This document shows positions 44,662-55,259 of a stretch of DNA of 64,000 nt, piece by piece (the first letter of the stretch is position 1; each line of letters begins with the position of its first letter). The notes under the pieces were generated by a model, which did no database searches, had not been told where the DNA came from, and saw only the letters and a program-made list of their open reading frames with translations. Made by a program: the position numbers and the translations under genes. This stretch comes from Paenibacillus sp. AN1007 (lineage in GTDB: Bacteria; Bacillota; Bacilli; Paenibacillales; Paenibacillaceae), in contig NZ_CP159992.1 in assembly GCF_040702995.1 (NCBI RefSeq), positions 2,567,501 to 2,631,500 on the forward strand, written 5' to 3'.

Positions 44662-46710
44662 TTATTGCTGTTTATATACCCGAACATAGTCCACCTGCAT
44701 GGTTGCAGGAATATCCGAAGCATCCGGAATGCGGCCACCATCGAAATTACCGCCGATGGCCAAGTTCATGATTAAATAGAACGGTTCATCAAATGGAGCA
44801 TTAGGGTTGTTCGGTGCAGTTGCAGACGACCACTGCTGATTGGTAACTTTGTAGAAGAATTTACCGTCCACGTACCATTTGATGTTGTCCGGTTCCCAAA
44901 CTACAGAATATACGTGATAATCGTTAGCAATAGTTTGTCCTGCGGGAAAGTGATACTCTCCCCCTGCATACTGATTGGCAGGCCATTGCCCGCCAAAGTG
45001 AATCGTTCCACTGGTTGTTCCAGGCAGACGACCTCTTGCCTCCATCACGTCAATTTCACCTGATGCAGCCCAAGTGCCATATACCGAATCTTGCGGCAGC
45101 ATCCAGAGTGCAGGCCAAATGCCATCTCCTGTAGGCAGTTTGGCACGGAAATCGACACGCCCGTACTTCAAGGATAACTTGTCTTTGGTATTTACCTTAC
45201 CGGAGGCATATTTCGCAAAACGATTCGGGTCTTGAGGGAATGATTGATTACTATGTGTTGCACGGATATTTAATTTTCCATCCTGAACAAAAATATTTTG
45301 CGGACTGGTAGTGTAGTGCTGCATCTCCGCGTTGCCCCAACCCCAGGTTCCCGGATCATCATTGAGATAATACCCTGTTTCTATATTCCATTTGCTTGTG
45401 TCCAGCGAAGAACCACTGAACTCATCCTGCCAAATAAGATTCATGCCTTCAATCACCGGATTGTTCGGTGTACCGATGGAGATATCTTCTTGGTCCGAAC
45501 CATCGGGACGTGGGGCATCCGGGTTACCAATGAGTGTATAGTTCACATAGTTGCTGCCCACGTTTCCACCGGGCTGTCCGTTAAGCGGATAGCCGATTCG
45601 AATTTGCATATTTTCCTGAATAGGTCTAAACCACAGACCATAGATATGATCGGCCCAGTATCCCCACTGATTGGCATCGGAAATCGGATTGTAGCCATTG
45701 CCGGAATACGTAAATTTACTTTGACCACTATTACTTAAGTCTACCCATTGACCATTGATATTGATTTGGTATACAAAATTTTGTAATTCTTTCGCAATAG
45801 GTGCGCTCCCGCCAATCTTGGGCAATGGGATACCTATGGAACCGCTTCCATCTGCTGTGAAAGTTGTCCCTTCATAAGGAGTAACCACAAATGAGTTACG
45901 CACAGGTTCATTGAATGTAATGGTGTAAATAATGTTCGCATCGGATGTTTTGGACTGCAGCTTGACGTGAATAGATTCGGTTACGTTAAACCAGTACCCT
46001 CCTCCACCCTCAGAGAATTGGCCGAAGTTCTGGTCGTAAATCCAGCCGCTGGATGCGTTATTGTCAATATCAATCCACGTGCTGCTCTGAACAGGTTTCA
46101 CATACACCTTGAGATCCTGAGCGACGGCTTCATAGGTGACTGATGGATTATTGTTAAAGGTGGGATACGTAAAGCCGGCGCCTCCGGTGCTGCTGGCAAT
46201 GATGTCAGGCCCCTGTGTAGGGCTCATTGCTGTGATCGTTGTTTCGTTAATGTTTTGAAAGACCAGTCGATAATCCAGCTTTATTCCGTTCGCTTTGGAA
46301 TACAATTGAACATCGGTTGTTGAGGAGAGAGTGAACCAATATCCTTGAAAGCCTGCGTCAGTCCAGTGACCCCAGTTTTGGTTGTACGTAAAGTTTTCTG
46401 CCTGATCAATATCCACCCATTGGCTTCCTACCTTCACATTAACACCTAAATCCCCGTTCACTTCGCTCCACGCAGCAGAACCCCCATTAAACTTAGGCAT
46501 CACGAACCCGAAACTGGCCTTGCCCACCCCCGATTTGGATATGACCGGTCCGTCAGCAGACGAAAAGTACTCCATGGATGTAATCGTCTTCCCGGCAGCC
46601 TGAGCCGTTGAGCCAGGCCCTAGCAAAACACTGACCAGCATGATGAATAAGAGCAGCACACCCATCCTTCTGTACACCAATCGTCTCTCCCTGCAAGCCG
46701 CTGATTTCAT
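44662..46710 (-). CDS. Secreted GH16 beta-glucanase (laminarinase type) with three N-terminal repeats
   Basis: 682 residues. Signal peptide (about 1-39, ending AQA), then three related modules of about 115 residues each sharing a W-x-D-I/L core and a GxW/YWF motif (WVDIDQAENFTYNQNWGHW; WIDIDNNASSGWIYDQNFGQF; WVDLSNSGQSKFTYSGNG). These are likely carbohydrate-binding modules, perhaps of the beta-1,3-glucan-binding CBM56 type. The C-terminal 250 residues are GH16, with the catalytic motif GEIDVMEARG (two Glu), NAEMQHYT upstream and the conserved DYVRVYK end. Laminarinases cut beta-1,3- and mixed-linkage glucans. It is located downstream of the beta-glucoside PTS operon and likely feeds it. TGGTGT-type spacing upstream makes the precise start uncertain. 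Confidence 0.88.
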   Translation of the reverse strand: MKSAACRERRLVYRRMGVLLLFIMLVSVLLGPGSTAQAAGKTITSMEYFSSADGPVISKSGVGKASFGFVMPKFNGGSAAWSEVNGDLGVNVKVGSQWVDIDQAENFTYNQNWGHWTDAGFQGYWFTLSSTTDVQLYSKANGIKLDYRLVFQNINETTITAMSPTQGPDIIASSTGGAGFTYPTFNNNPSVTYEAVAQDLKVYVKPVQSSTWIDIDNNASSGWIYDQNFGQFSEGGGGYWFNVTESIHVKLQSKTSDANIIYTITFNEPVRNSFVVTPYEGTTFTADGSGSIGIPLPKIGGSAPIAKELQNFVYQININGQWVDLSNSGQSKFTYSGNGYNPISDANQWGYWADHIYGLWFRPIQENMQIRIGYPLNGQPGGNVGSNYVNYTLIGNPDAPRPDGSDQEDISIGTPNNPVIEGMNLIWQDEFSGSSLDTSKWNIETGYYLNDDPGTWGWGNAEMQHYTTSPQNIFVQDGKLNIRATHSNQSFPQDPNRFAKYASGKVNTKDKLSLKYGRVDFRAKLPTGDGIWPALWMLPQDSVYGTWAASGEIDVMEARGRLPGTTSGTIHFGGQWPANQYAGGEYHFPAGQTIANDYHVYSVVWEPDNIKWYVDGKFFYKVTNQQWSSATAPNNPNAPFDEPFYLIMNLAIGGNFDGGRIPDASDIPATMQVDYVRVYKQQ

Positions 46711-46858
46711 TCATTCTCCTCCTTCAAATCATTTTTCCAATCTGTTATCAATAAGGAAAAAGATTACAGATCAGATAACTATATTCTACCGAAAAGAAGA
46801 ATGTGGTGAAAGATATATTTATAAATTGTATTAGCCTGCCAATTCATGTTACGAATGG

Positions 46859-46896
46859 AAAGAGATGATTCCTTTAAGACAGAAATCATCTCTTAC
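46859..46896 (-). terminator. Hairpin after the phospho-beta-glucosidase gene
   Basis: AAGAGATGATT and AATCATCTCTT (about 46860-46895) are perfect 11-bp arms around a 13-base loop. Only a short T-rich tail follows, so termination may be moderate. Confidence 0.6.
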
Positions 46897-46916
46897 TTTC
46901 ACTCTTTGGCATACGT

Positions 46917-48380
<1,464 letters not shown>

Positions 48381-49220
48381 TTAATGCGCTCTGTCCATCA
48401 CACGACTAATGTGAATGATGAGATACAATCTCTCTTCGTTGGACATAAATCGTTCGAATTTCGCGCCAATATAATTGTTGATCTTGGAAACACAATTGCT
48501 TTCCTCTGGATATTTACTCGAAATTCGTTCCAGCAGTTCATCATCCTTGGATTCAAGCATCGTGTTCTCCAATAACCGCTGCACAAAAAACTGCAGATGC
48601 GTTAGAAAGCGTGAATAGTTAATGCTTAATGTATCCAGTTCAATTCCGTAATGAATTCGAATGATATTAAGAATATCCTTCACGGTGTTGGTCATGATCA
48701 TGACCTGACTCATGTTCTGTTCCGTTTGCTGCGCATTGACCAGATGGAAGGCAATATTGGCTGCCTCCTCCTCGGGCAGATCCAGTTCGAGCCGATCTTT
48801 GATAAATTTCAACGCCTGTTTCCCGATGAGAAATTCTTGCGGGTAAAACTTCTGAACTTCCCATAACATGCGATTTTGAATCTGAATATTAGATTTGAAC
48901 CGTTTGGCAGCCATATGAAGATGGTCTGTCAATGAGAAGTATAGATTCTCGCTTAGATCCCTCGATAACGCTTGCTTAGCATAGGATATGATTTCGTCTG
49001 CCAAAATTAAATACTCTTTCGGCGTCTCTTTCATCAGCGCTGTCATATCCGAGGACATTCCTTCATTCTCAACGACATATACCTTTTCAATCTCATGATC
49101 ATGAATCATGTCTCCGGGTCTGCTTCTGAATCCGATTCCCCTGCCCATAGCGATAACCTCTTTATTATCATTCCGCTTGGCCAAAACAATGCTTGTATTG
49201 AGAACCTTAACTACTCTCAT
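48381..49220 (-). CDS. licT: BglG/LicT-family transcriptional antiterminator
   Basis: About 279 residues. The N-terminal about 55 residues form the RNA-binding CAT domain (VVKVLNTSIVLAKRNDNKEVIAMGRGIGF). Two PTS-regulation domains follow: PRD1 (about 65-170) with candidate phospho-His in SLTDHLHMAAKR and NIAFHLVNAQ, and PRD2 (about 170-280) with IIRIHYGIEL and LYLIIHISRV. When not phosphorylated by EIIB and phosphorylated by HPr, such proteins dimerise and bind a RAT hairpin, preventing termination upstream of the PTS gene. A RAT-like sequence is present at 51248-51275. The ATG at 49220 has GAGGAG upstream. Confidence 0.93.
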   Translation of the reverse strand: MRVVKVLNTSIVLAKRNDNKEVIAMGRGIGFRSRPGDMIHDHEIEKVYVVENEGMSSDMTALMKETPKEYLILADEIISYAKQALSRDLSENLYFSLTDHLHMAAKRFKSNIQIQNRMLWEVQKFYPQEFLIGKQALKFIKDRLELDLPEEEAANIAFHLVNAQQTEQNMSQVMIMTNTVKDILNIIRIHYGIELDTLSINYSRFLTHLQFFVQRLLENTMLESKDDELLERISSKYPEESNCVSKINNYIGAKFERFMSNEERLYLIIHISRVMDRAH

Positions 49221-49264
49221 ATCCATGCTCCTCTATGTTCAGGGTGAGCTTCACCCCATAATCA

Positions 49265-51166
49265 TTACAAAATGGTTATAAGCGGCGTCTCTGGGCCTAT
49301 TTTTTCCGATTTCTCGTGTCCCAGAATCTCCAGATAATCGCCACTGTTTGTTACAATCACCGGTGTTGTTGTGTCGTAGCCGGCTTTTTCAACAGCGTCC
49401 ATATCAAACTCGATCAGAAGTTGACCGTGTTTCACGATGTCACCCTCTTGAACAACAACATTAAAGTGCTGTCCTTTTAACTTTACAGTATCAATCCCGA
49501 TATGGATCAGAAGTTCAATGCCTTCTACTGATTTCAAACCGATGGAGTGTTTGGTGCGAAACACCGTTTGAACTGTTCCATCAAATGGAGCCACGACCTG
49601 CCCTTTGGCAGGTTTGATTGCCATGCCTTTACCCATCGCTTCTTGGGAGAATGCTTCATCCTTCACGTCTTTTAACGGAATGGCCTCTCCTTCAATCGGG
49701 GCGAAAACAACCAGACGGGATTGCAGTTTCTCTTTCTTCGGAGCTGCCTGAGATGTTGTTTCCACTTTAACAGATTCTACCGCGGAAGCTTGTGTATCAG
49801 ACGCTGCTCCGGGATCGTTAAAGCCGATGAAATAAACGGCAACGGGAGTAATAATGATAGAAATGGCTGCTGTAATCAGCGCATAAGTAAAGTTATTTTC
49901 AGCTCCGATAAACATCGGTAAAGAAGCAAGACCCGGCCCTACTGCAGCATAGGCCTTTAAATTGACAATCCCTGCAAAGAGCCCTGCTGAACCCGCTCCG
50001 ATCATACAGGCAACCAAAGTGCGTTTCAACCGCAGATGTACCCCGTACAGGGCTGGTTCGGTAATGCCGAACAATCCAGATATGCCGGCTGGCAGGGCAA
50101 CCTGCTTCAATTTTTTATCTTTCGCCAAGAACCAGACTGCAAGTGCTCCGGCACCTTGTGCCATGTTAGAAGAAAGCATCGCACTGTGAATTAACGTTTC
50201 ATATCCTGGTGAAACCATGGCTGCAAAAATAACGGGATAAAACACTTTGTGCATTCCGAACATCACGATAAATGGTAAGAATACAGCCAAGATAACAACG
50301 GTTAACCAGCCGATTTTACCTTGAATCCAGAATAAACCGTCAGACAAACCGACACCCAGATAGTTACCAATTGGTCCAAGAACCGTAAGTGCGAGCGGTG
50401 CCATGACAAGAATAACAATCAGAGGTTTAAGGAAGATTTTCACTGGTCCTGGAGACACCTTATCTGCAAATTTCTCCACATAAGACATGAGCCAAACGGT
50501 CAGAATGATGGGTAATACGCTGGACGCATAACTGATATTAGGTACTGGAATACCAGCGATTTGTACGGGCACTTCTCCTCCAAGTAATGTGATCATTTTA
50601 GGATGCAGTAAACCCCCCGCCAGTGTGGCTGCAATATATGGATTGGTTTTGAATTTCTGTGCACTTGAGTATGCCAGCAGAAAAGGCAGAAAATAAAAAG
50701 CAGAGTCAGCGATATTAAGCAGCAGCGCGTAGATCTGACTTTCTTTTGACAGTAGACCAAGAGATGTGCTTAACAAAAGCAAAGCTTTAAACATCCCTGC
50801 TGCTGCGATTGCCGGAATGATCGGCTGGAAAATGCCCGTGATCAATCCGGCAAAACTCTCAAACAAACCTTTGAAACTCATATCTCTTTTCTTGTTTGGC
50901 TCCGGGTTTTCATCTGTTTTTATAGTGATCATTTGTTTAAGTTCATTATATACATAGCTTACATCATTCCCGATAATAACTTGATATTGTCCGCCGCTGT
51001 ATACGGCTCCCATGATGCCATCCATGGCTTTAATTTCATCTGTTTTTGCTTGATTTGGATCTTTCAGATTCATCCTTAATCGGGTGGAGCAATGGAGAAA
51101 ATCATTGATATTTTCTTGTCCGCCTACGTTGTCAAGGATAGCCTTAGCGGTTTCTTTGTAATTCAT
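49265..51166 (-). CDS. bglP: PTS beta-glucoside transporter EIIBCA (BglP type)
   Basis: 633 residues in the order EIIB, EIIC, EIIA. EIIB has the phosphorylated Cys26 in NDFLHCSTRLR. EIIC (about 100-470) spans the membrane about ten times, with GISGLFGITEPALYGVHLRLKR, the substrate-region signature of the glucoside family. EIIA (about 490-633) has the phospho-His in ELLIHIGIDTVKLKGQHF. It imports and phosphorylates beta-glucosides and phosphorylates LicT in the absence of substrate. GAGGTG precedes the ATG. It is the first gene of a bglP-licT-bglH transcript, controlled by a RAT/terminator and a cre-like site upstream. Confidence 0.92.
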   Translation of the reverse strand: MNYKETAKAILDNVGGQENINDFLHCSTRLRMNLKDPNQAKTDEIKAMDGIMGAVYSGGQYQVIIGNDVSYVYNELKQMITIKTDENPEPNKKRDMSFKGLFESFAGLITGIFQPIIPAIAAAGMFKALLLLSTSLGLLSKESQIYALLLNIADSAFYFLPFLLAYSSAQKFKTNPYIAATLAGGLLHPKMITLLGGEVPVQIAGIPVPNISYASSVLPIILTVWLMSYVEKFADKVSPGPVKIFLKPLIVILVMAPLALTVLGPIGNYLGVGLSDGLFWIQGKIGWLTVVILAVFLPFIVMFGMHKVFYPVIFAAMVSPGYETLIHSAMLSSNMAQGAGALAVWFLAKDKKLKQVALPAGISGLFGITEPALYGVHLRLKRTLVACMIGAGSAGLFAGIVNLKAYAAVGPGLASLPMFIGAENNFTYALITAAISIIITPVAVYFIGFNDPGAASDTQASAVESVKVETTSQAAPKKEKLQSRLVVFAPIEGEAIPLKDVKDEAFSQEAMGKGMAIKPAKGQVVAPFDGTVQTVFRTKHSIGLKSVEGIELLIHIGIDTVKLKGQHFNVVVQEGDIVKHGQLLIEFDMDAVEKAGYDTTTPVIVTNSGDYLEILGHEKSEKIGPETPLITIL

Positions 51167-51192
51167 GTAAACACCTCACCCTGAAATTGTGC

Positions 51193-51253
51193 ATAAAAAA
51201 AGGCCTAAATTGGGTGGGTATAATAAATATACAAACCACCCAATTTAGGCCTT
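51193..51253 (-). terminator. LicT-controlled leader terminator of the PTS operon
   Basis: CCACCCAATTTAGGCCTT (51236-51253) and AAGGCCTAAATTGGGTGG (51200-51217) are perfect 18-bp arms around an AT-rich loop, followed on the minus strand by a T-run. It lies 27 bases upstream of the bglP start. Confidence 0.9.
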
Positions 51254-51275
51254 GCCTGCCGAACAGTAACACGCC
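51248..51275 (-). promoter_or_regulatory. RAT (ribonucleic antiterminator) for LicT
   Basis: On the minus strand the segment reads GGCGTGTTACTG then TTC then GGCAGGCAAGGCC. It matches the LicT/SacT-type RAT (GG-TTGTTACTG-N-GCAGGCAAAACC) closely, and its last bases overlap the 5' arm of the terminator, so RAT folding would exclude terminator folding. Confidence 0.85.
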
Positions 51276-51310
51276 AAATTGAATCATATATGATGTTGTT
51301 TAAAGCAAAT

Positions 51311-51323
51311 ATAAACGTTTACA
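51311..51323. promoter_or_regulatory. cre-like CcpA site of the PTS operon
   Basis: Read on the minus strand, TGTAAACGTTTAT has the TGWAANCG core with a near-complete right half. It lies just upstream of the RAT, where the promoter should be, so carbon catabolite repression is likely. Confidence 0.65.
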
Positions 51324-51458
51324 TCGATAATGTAGCATGGATTTCGACAAAAAGCAACACTTTATACGCAAAGGATCTTATTAGCATTTATGAATTACCT
51401 TAAGATTTAATGGGCATCTTAACCAGATGATATATGTACGCGACGGGGGTTATAAACA

Positions 51459-51644
51459 ATGCAGCACATTAATGATTGGTTAAAACACATTGCACATGAT
51501 TACATTTTGGTGATTATCGCTGCAGTTCTCTTCTTTGCAGTTAAAGCCATTGTAGGTTGGTTCACTTACAAGCACTACGATCGAAAACTAGATGCCATTG
51601 CGGAGCAAGTCAACCGTCTCCTCGAACAGAAAAAAACAGATTAA
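51459..51644 (+). CDS. Small single-span membrane protein
   Basis: 61 residues. One membrane helix (YILVIIAAVLFFAVKAIVGWF) is flanked by a short N-terminal region and a charged, probably coiled-coil tail (HYDRKLDAIAEQVNRLLEQKK). GGGGG lies about 10 bases before the ATG. No family is recognised. It is 78 bases upstream of the CBO0543-like gene on the same strand, so the two may be expressed together. Confidence 0.6.
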   Translation: MQHINDWLKHIAHDYILVIIAAVLFFAVKAIVGWFTYKHYDRKLDAIAEQVNRLLEQKKTD

Positions 51645-51722
51645 CTCGTAATATACCACGTATAAACGCTATTAAATCCGAAACAGAAGTCGACGATCAG
51701 AGTTAGATTTGGAGGAAAAGAT

Positions 51723-52178
51723 ATGCTGGGTAACTGGGTTCTAGGTATGTTCATCCCCCTGCTGCTGGGTACGTGGATTTTAAGACGTCATTACTACTTG
51801 CTCGTGTTATTTTTCCCCCTTGGGGTGGCCATATCGGCTTGCATTAACAGTGTCGGGTTTAATTATTTTTGGAATATTATGCCGAATACAAACAACCAGT
51901 CATATGCTGCTCTGCCGATGGAACTTGGTATTTATCCTATTACGGGGTGTATCATGATGTACATGATTCTAGTAAAAAAGACCAGACCTTGGTCAAGCAT
52001 CTTTATATCAGCACTTGTGCTGACGCTGATTGAGTGGTGTGCTAAGTTGATGGGGCATGTTGTTTATTTTAACGGATGGAATATCTTCTGGACGTACTGG
52101 TCCTATTTCCTTCCTTTTGTGCTAGCCTATGGCTATAGTAAGCTTTTTAAAAAAGACATTTCCAGACGCTATCGTTAA
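51723..52178 (+). CDS. CBO0543-like integral membrane protein
   Basis: 151 residues with about five membrane helices and a basic C-terminus. It resembles the CBO0543 family seen widely in spore-forming Firmicutes: YYLLVLFFPLGVAISACINSVGF, YPITGCIMMYMI, and YFNGWNIFWTYWSYFLPFVLAYGYSKLF near the end. The function of the family is unknown. GGAGG lies 7 bases upstream of the ATG. The call rests on recall of the family's pattern, so the name is tentative. Confidence 0.6.
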   Translation: MLGNWVLGMFIPLLLGTWILRRHYYLLVLFFPLGVAISACINSVGFNYFWNIMPNTNNQSYAALPMELGIYPITGCIMMYMILVKKTRPWSSIFISALVLTLIEWCAKLMGHVVYFNGWNIFWTYWSYFLPFVLAYGYSKLFKKDISRRYR

Positions 52179-52299
52179 GCGTTCCAATCGTTAGAATGCC
52201 GGGGTAAGAAATGTCATATAGCAATTGTAACGAAAAGAAGGTTAACGCTGCTGGGCATCTGTGCATATCATAACTCATCATTGTTATGGAGGGATTGGA

Positions 52300-52770
52300 A
52301 TGTACACGGCGTATCCTTATCTTTACAGAAGTGCTTTTACTCCAGTATGGGCGACATCCACGGCTGAAGCACTTGGATTAATACAATCGGCTGTTCAAGG
52401 TGAACGAAATGATGAAATGTTCTATGATGCTCTCATCCGCATGGCTCCTGACTCTACCCAAGCAGCTATAATTACAAGCATTCGTAATGATGAGCGCGGA
52501 CATAATCAGATGTTCAGACAGATGTACAAAGATCTTACGGGTCAAGAAATTACGGGGGTAAGCAGTGAATCTCCGGAAACAGTTTCCTCCTATCTTGGCG
52601 GCTTGCAAAAGGCATTTCAGGGTGAACTTGCCGCTGTAGAGAAGTACAGAAAAATATGGTTTGGTCTCCCCTACGGCATATACAAAGACACAGTGTGGGG
52701 TATTATTCTGGATGAACAGAAACACGCGGATAAGTACAATAATCTAATCATGTACAATATGCCCAAATAA
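52300..52770 (+). CDS. Ferritin-like/rubrerythrin-type protein
   Basis: 156 residues, predicted as a four-helix bundle. Helix motifs with possible di-iron ligands are LIQSAVQGERNDEMFYDALIRMA, SIRNDERGHNQMFRQMYKDL, AFQGELAAVEKYRKIWF and GIILDEQKHADKYNNLIMYN, four Glu and two His at the expected positions. The family handles iron or reactive oxygen species, and related short proteins occur in spores; a specific role is not evident. ATG at 52300 has GGAGGG upstream; the longer frame to 52261 lacks a site. A strong bidirectional terminator follows. Confidence 0.75.
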   Translation: MYTAYPYLYRSAFTPVWATSTAEALGLIQSAVQGERNDEMFYDALIRMAPDSTQAAIITSIRNDERGHNQMFRQMYKDLTGQEITGVSSESPETVSSYLGGLQKAFQGELAAVEKYRKIWFGLPYGIYKDTVWGIILDEQKHADKYNNLIMYNMPK

Positions 52771-52842
52771 ATGCAGCATGAGGACACTTTCATTAACACG
52801 GGAGTGTAAAAAATGTGAAAGAATTTCGAAGGTAACAACATC

Positions 52843-52880
52843 AAAAAAACCAGTAAACATTATTGTTTACTGGTTTTTTG
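52843..52880. terminator. Bidirectional terminator between ferritin-like and CDF genes
   Basis: AAAACCAGTAAACA and TGTTTACTGGTTTT are perfect 14-bp arms (about 52846-52877) with A/T tails on both sides, between convergent genes. Confidence 0.85.
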
Positions 52881-52912
52881 CGTATTCTTGCCCTTTTATA
52901 TTTCGAACAATA

Positions 52913-53812
52913 TCACATGTATTCTTTGACTGCTTCCTGCTCTGGCTCCGGCTCGACATGAACGTGTACCGTATACACATCATGCTCTTCCAGAAGCTCG
53001 TTTTCCACATCGGTACAAATATCATGAGCTTGCTGCAGATCCAAATCTCCACGAACCGTGATCACCACGTCAACCACGGCGTTGCTGCCGTAATTACGTG
53101 CTCGTACATCTTTAACCGTCTCTACACCGTTGATTCCGGCGATGGTCTCCCGGTATTCTTGAATCAACTCTACGTCAAATCCATCTGTAAGATGGTGCGT
53201 AGCTTCTCTGAAAATATCCCAGGCCGTTTTGCAGATCAGCAAACCGACGATAATCGCCGTTACAGGGTCAAGCCACGGAAGGCCGAACTGGGAACCCACG
53301 ATCCCGACGACGGCACCGATACTCACCCAAGCATCGGAAATATTATCCCGTGCGGCAGCCATAACTGCCTGGCTTTTGATACGTGTGGCCAGTCTTTTAT
53401 TGTATCGATAGACTAAAACCATAACAACTGCGCAAAAAATGCCTGTATACGCGGCAAGGAGATCAGGAGATTCGTGCTTACCCTCGAATACGGAAGTGAA
53501 GGCTTCAAATAATACCTGCAGCCCCACAGCCATCATGATGAACGAAGCGACAAGAGAAGCCACCGTTTCTGCCCGCCAGTGCCCATATGTATGATCTTTA
53601 TCGGCCGGACGCTGGGCGAATCTTAAACCAATCAGTACGGCGATGGATGCGACAATATCCGTTGCATTATTCAAGCCGTCTGCTTTGAGTGCTTCAGAGC
53701 CAGCAATAGTGCCAATCACCAGCTTTATTGCGGTCAAACATATATAAGCGATGATACTGATGATCGCCCCACGTTCCCCGAGTTTTAAGTTTTCGTATCT
53801 TACTTGATCCAC
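52913..53812 (-). CDS. Cation diffusion facilitator (CDF) metal exporter
   Basis: About 299 residues with six membrane helices and a cytoplasmic C-terminal domain. The metal site pairs are seen in SEALKADGLNNATDIVAS (helix 2) and ARDNISDAWVSIGAVVG (helix 5); HTYGHWRAETVAS is the signature after helix 2. The C-domain (about 205-290) includes DVVITVRGDLDLQQAHDICTDVENEL. The family exports Zn, Mn, Co or Fe; selectivity is not resolved. GTG at 53812 has GGGAGG 8 bases upstream, while the ATG upstream in the same frame would bury that site. It is monocistronic, next to the ferritin-like gene. Confidence 0.88.
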   Translation of the reverse strand: MDQVRYENLKLGERGAIISIIAYICLTAIKLVIGTIAGSEALKADGLNNATDIVASIAVLIGLRFAQRPADKDHTYGHWRAETVASLVASFIMMAVGLQVLFEAFTSVFEGKHESPDLLAAYTGIFCAVVMVLVYRYNKRLATRIKSQAVMAAARDNISDAWVSIGAVVGIVGSQFGLPWLDPVTAIIVGLLICKTAWDIFREATHHLTDGFDVELIQEYRETIAGINGVETVKDVRARNYGSNAVVDVVITVRGDLDLQQAHDICTDVENELLEEHDVYTVHVHVEPEPEQEAVKEYM

Positions 53813-54076
53813 ATTCCGTTCCTCCCGCAATCTTCAACTCTCTTAACACTTGTATGATGGTATCATTGAACATTTGTGTGGGTCTAGAGAAACGTTTTGA
53901 GTGTAAGCAAACATAGTCTGAGTGCCGCAAGAGTTTAACGGGCATCCAAAAAAGTTGCGTAAGGAAAACTTGTACCCTTTATTCTTCAAGCACTTTTCTA
54001 AGTAATTAATGCTTTTAAACATGGGAAATAGTAGAATTCATAAGGAACATTTGTTCTTATATAATGGTAGAGGGAG

Positions 54077-54338
54077 ATGCATCAGGTGTTTAAAAAATTA
54101 GAATGCGTTTGTATTCATACGAAAGATATTGAGAAATCACTTTTGTTCTACACTTCTATGGGTTTAACTGAAAATTGGAAAATAGAACGCAGCTTGGAGA
54201 ACGGCTCTGCCTGGACAGTAATAAGTTTAAAATTCCCTCAGTAGGACAGTTCTGAAGAACTCCCTTTGCAACGGAGTCTGGAATATAGCTGTAATGAAAG
54301 CCCCTGATGAAAATGTGTTTGTATTAGTTGGAAAGTAA
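54077..54338 (+). pseudogene. VOC-family protein remnant
   Basis: ATG at 54077 after AGGGAG opens FKKLECVCIHTKDIEKSLLFY, the first module of a VOC protein. It stops at TAG (54242-54244) after 55 residues. The same frame past the stop gives DSSEELPLQRSL, and a different frame at the end gives VWNIAVMKAPDENVFVLVGK with a TAA at 54336, which matches the usual VOC C-terminus. The protein should be about 120-130 residues; a central stretch of about 40 residues is missing. It has a nonsense codon plus an internal deletion/frameshift. The 265-base gap between the CDF gene and this remnant (53813-54076) holds no other feature. Confidence 0.7.
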
Positions 54339-54413
54339 CTTGAAAATATAGAGATGTGTTCATTTCACTATGGTTCGTCTATTCTGACCAACGTTATCAA
54401 CTCATAACGACAT

Positions 54414-54446
54414 AAAACCTGCCCAAACTTTTGGGCAGGTTCGAAA
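54414..54446 (-). terminator. Terminator of the lipoprotein gene
   Basis: AACCTGCCCAAA (54416-54427) and TTTGGGCAGGTT (54430-54441) are perfect arms, with TTTTATG following on the minus strand. Confidence 0.75.
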
Positions 54447-54499
54447 AGTAAATCTTATAAAACCGCTCTGTGAATCAAAGAAGTGAGTCGATTGTATAT

Positions 54500-55219
54500 T
54501 TAGTCCAGCAGGCTGAAGATCTGAATACTCTCAACCTTGGCATCCTTGATATGGAACGACATGACATCTACATAGTTTGATGGCTCGTAACGGAAGTCAT
54601 CTTCCTCGTCAGGTGCCCCATCCCCCACTAGCTTTCCTTCAGGATAAGCTTTTTTAAGTGTGTCCAAGCTGTCCCCTGCTTTAATGTTTCGAACTGTCGT
54701 ATACTTGGGATCGGTAATTTGGATATTAAAGATCGAGTCTTGTTTGCCTTCAGGTACACTGATGGTTTTAATCTCCAGACCAGGGTACGTGTATACTTTT
54801 TCCGTAAATCCGATTAAATTATCCATATTGGTTCCATCACCTTCAGTATACGTATGGGATTTCACGTTATCCGGTTTACCCAGCATCTGCTCCATCTGCT
54901 CTTCATTCGCTGTATCCGAGATCGCAATCGTGTGTTCGTTATAGACAAAAGCAAGCTCCTTCAGCACCACATTGCCTTCCTTCTCCACTGAACCTTCTTT
55001 AATGACGGCACTATCTTCTCCCTCTGATTTCTCGGAAGCAGGGGCATTTGAATTTGCTGCTCCTTCGTCTTTGTTCTGCTCCTTCGATGTACCTGGTTCA
55101 ACCGAGTTCTGAGCAGGCTCGGGAGACTCGGCATTGCTGGACTGACAGCCCGTCATTGCCATCGTTAGGACAATACTCAGTAGGATAAAACCTGCAGCTT
55201 TCTTTGTAGACTTCATCAT
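54500..55219 (-). CDS. Lipoprotein of unknown function
   Basis: 239 residues. Signal peptide with lipobox MAMTGC (Cys25), then a low-complexity, acidic and Ser/Ala/Glu-rich linker to about residue 85. The C-terminal about 150 residues form a compact domain with two similar halves (NEEQMEQMLGKPDNVKSHTY and AGDSLDTLKKAYPEGKLVGD), reminiscent of the small two-layer BamE/SmpA-like folds, but that is only a resemblance. GGAGGG lies 6 bases before the paired ATG. Direct repeats overlapping its -35 region suggest control by the OmpR-type regulator encoded upstream (56771-57478), so it may be a surface output or sensor partner of that system. Confidence 0.7.
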   Translation of the reverse strand: MMKSTKKAAGFILLSIVLTMAMTGCQSSNAESPEPAQNSVEPGTSKEQNKDEGAANSNAPASEKSEGEDSAVIKEGSVEKEGNVVLKELAFVYNEHTIAISDTANEEQMEQMLGKPDNVKSHTYTEGDGTNMDNLIGFTEKVYTYPGLEIKTISVPEGKQDSIFNIQITDPKYTTVRNIKAGDSLDTLKKAYPEGKLVGDGAPDEEDDFRYEPSNYVDVMSFHIKDAKVESIQIFSLLD

Positions 55220-55259
55220 TTAATCCCTCCATAAATGTGTGATTTGTTCTTATGAAGTC

